Assembly (NCBI GenBank): GCA_029260235.1 | Contig: JAJDDP010000100.1 | Location: 1 to 64,000 of the forward strand | DNA: 64,000 bases | Direction of reading: 5' to 3' | DNA from: Phycisphaerae bacterium | Lineage (GTDB): Bacteria > Planctomycetota > Phycisphaerae > UBA1845 | Shown: in pieces, positions 62,723-64,000 of the stretch | Layout of the letters: each line of letters begins with the position of its first letter | Position numbering within the stretch: position 1 is the first letter of the stretch | Position numbers and translations under genes: made by a program | Notes under the pieces: generated by a model | Told to the model about the DNA's origin: nothing | The model's database searches: none | Seen by the model: the letters and a program-made list of their open reading frames with translations, nothing else

Positions 62723-63220
62723 GTGCACGATTGGAAGCTTCGAATGACTTCGACGAATTCTCTATATCCACTTAGCCCCGGAAATGGCAAACGGCATTCA
62801 GTTTGGGAATACCGTCTACATCTCCTGTGTGCTCTGGTGCTTGGCCTTAGTGGACTTATTACCGCTGGCTGCGTTCGTCGCACGCTGACCATCAATACCG
62901 AACCCGCGGGTGCACTGCTTTTCCTCAACGATGAAGAAGTGGGGCGAACTCCGGTGACAACCGATTTCCTCTGGTATGGGGACTACGACGTCATCATTCG
63001 TCACGACGGCTACGAAACACTCCAGACCAACTTGGTTCTCAAGCTGCCGTGGTATCAGCTTGTTCCGATCGATTTTTTTGCCGAAGTCCTATGGCCCGGT
63101 CGGATCGTTGATTGCCGCGTGCAATCCTTTGAATTGGTGCAGGCCAAGCCGCCGGATCGCTCAGAGATGCTTGAGCGCGCCCAAGTCCTTCGCGATCAGG
63201 CGTTAAACGCAAGCGAGTAA
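62723..63220 (+). CDS. PEGA-domain lipoprotein-like protein
   Basis: LITAGC lipobox; LTINTEPAGALLFLNDEEVGRTPVTTDFLWYGDYDVIIRHDGYE. Confidence 0.85.
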   Translation: MHDWKLRMTSTNSLYPLSPGNGKRHSVWEYRLHLLCALVLGLSGLITAGCVRRTLTINTEPAGALLFLNDEEVGRTPVTTDFLWYGDYDVIIRHDGYETLQTNLVLKLPWYQLVPIDFFAEVLWPGRIVDCRVQSFELVQAKPPDRSEMLERAQVLRDQALNASE

Positions 63221-63267
63221 CCGATCGACTTCTTCCTATTTGGCCATGGCAACATGGTTGACGCAAG

Positions 63268-64000
63268 CTATGCCGGTGGCATTGAAACCCTGATGCGGGA
63301 GGCGTTCGACTTGGCGGCATTGATCATCAAGCCGGCAGCACCGATGAGGCCCGCATCATTGTGCAGCGCCGTGATCACGATTCGGGGCCTGTCGTCCACC
63401 AGTTTCCAAGTCAGCTTGTCGAAGTGATCGCGCACCGGACCGAGTAATAGGTCTCCAGCTGCGCTCATCCCACCTCCGAGCACTACCAGCGCCGGGTTGA
63501 AAGCGTGTTGCACGTTCACACAGCCGATGGCGAGGTAACGGCAGGCGTCATCCCAGATTTCCTTGGCGACCTTGTCACCGGTGCCCACAGCTTGGGCGAC
63601 GCGCTCAGCAGTGATGGCCTCTACGCCGCCTTCCATGGTGGCTAGGCAGGAGTCCTCACCCGCTTTGATCCGCTCGGCAGCACGGGTGGCCACATTTCCG
63701 GCAGATGCATAGCGCTCGAGGCAGCCACGTTGACCGCATGTGCAAGGAATGCCGTTTGGTTCGACGATGGTGTGGCCCAACTCGGCTGCGTTCTCAAAAT
63801 GCCCATGGAGCAATTGCCCGCCAATCACAACGCCAGCACCGATTCCCGTGCCCAGGGTGAACAAGACCATCGAGTCAATGTTCTTCCCCACGCCGACCCA
63901 GTATTCGCCAAACGCGGCCGCATCTGCGTCATTGGTCAAGATGGCTGGTAGACGTGTACGCGACGCTACCCGATCTCGCAGGGCTATATTCTGGAAGCCC
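63268..64000 (-). CDS. ROK-family sugar kinase (glucokinase-like), 5' end outside window
   Basis: TNDADAAAFGEY, TLGTGIGAGVV, zinc motif CTCGQRGCLE; frame open to the window edge (GFQNIALRDRVASRTRLPAIL). Confidence 0.93.
   Translation of the reverse strand, partial: GFQNIALRDRVASRTRLPAILTNDADAAAFGEYWVGVGKNIDSMVLFTLGTGIGAGVVIGGQLLHGHFENAAELGHTIVEPNGIPCTCGQRGCLERYASAGNVATRAAERIKAGEDSCLATMEGGVEAITAERVAQAVGTGDKVAKEIWDDACRYLAIGCVNVQHAFNPALVVLGGGMSAAGDLLLGPVRDHFDKLTWKLVDDRPRIVITALHNDAGLIGAAGLMINAAKSNASRIRVSMPPA

Overview
GC-rich bacterial chromosomal window, most likely from a planctomycete (Phycisphaerae-like). This is inferred from prepilin-type/DUF1559-like proteins, CHASE2 cyclase, Ser/Thr kinase-TPR, HTH-REC regulator, NfeD/FloA operon and dockerin-like tails. 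It carries about 55 credible genes on both strands. Recognisable housekeeping genes are sucC, aroC, folD, valS, lexA, ligA, arfB-like, floA and pilB/gspE-like. I see no convincing tRNA, rRNA, CRISPR, phage or transposase. Main points for follow-up: (1) a displaced 111-bp copy of the folD 3' end about 1.7 kb from intact folD, differing only by six synonymous changes, which looks like the footprint of a cassette or element inserted at the folD 3' end; (2) an exosortase-H-like gene next to an apparent Cys-less pseudo-exosortase paralog; (3) a secreted/lipoprotein C39-like peptidase translationally coupled to a small secreted protein; (4) a gene split by an in-frame amber codon; (5) an alpha/beta hydrolase whose catalytic-His segment lies in another frame; (6) well-formed promoter/operator palindromes at padR (apparently leaderless) and upstream of lexA, the latter with a ~460-nt structured leader; (7) a 17-bp-arm bidirectional terminator and several perfect intergenic hairpins. 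All calls are from reading the sequence; no database search was run.
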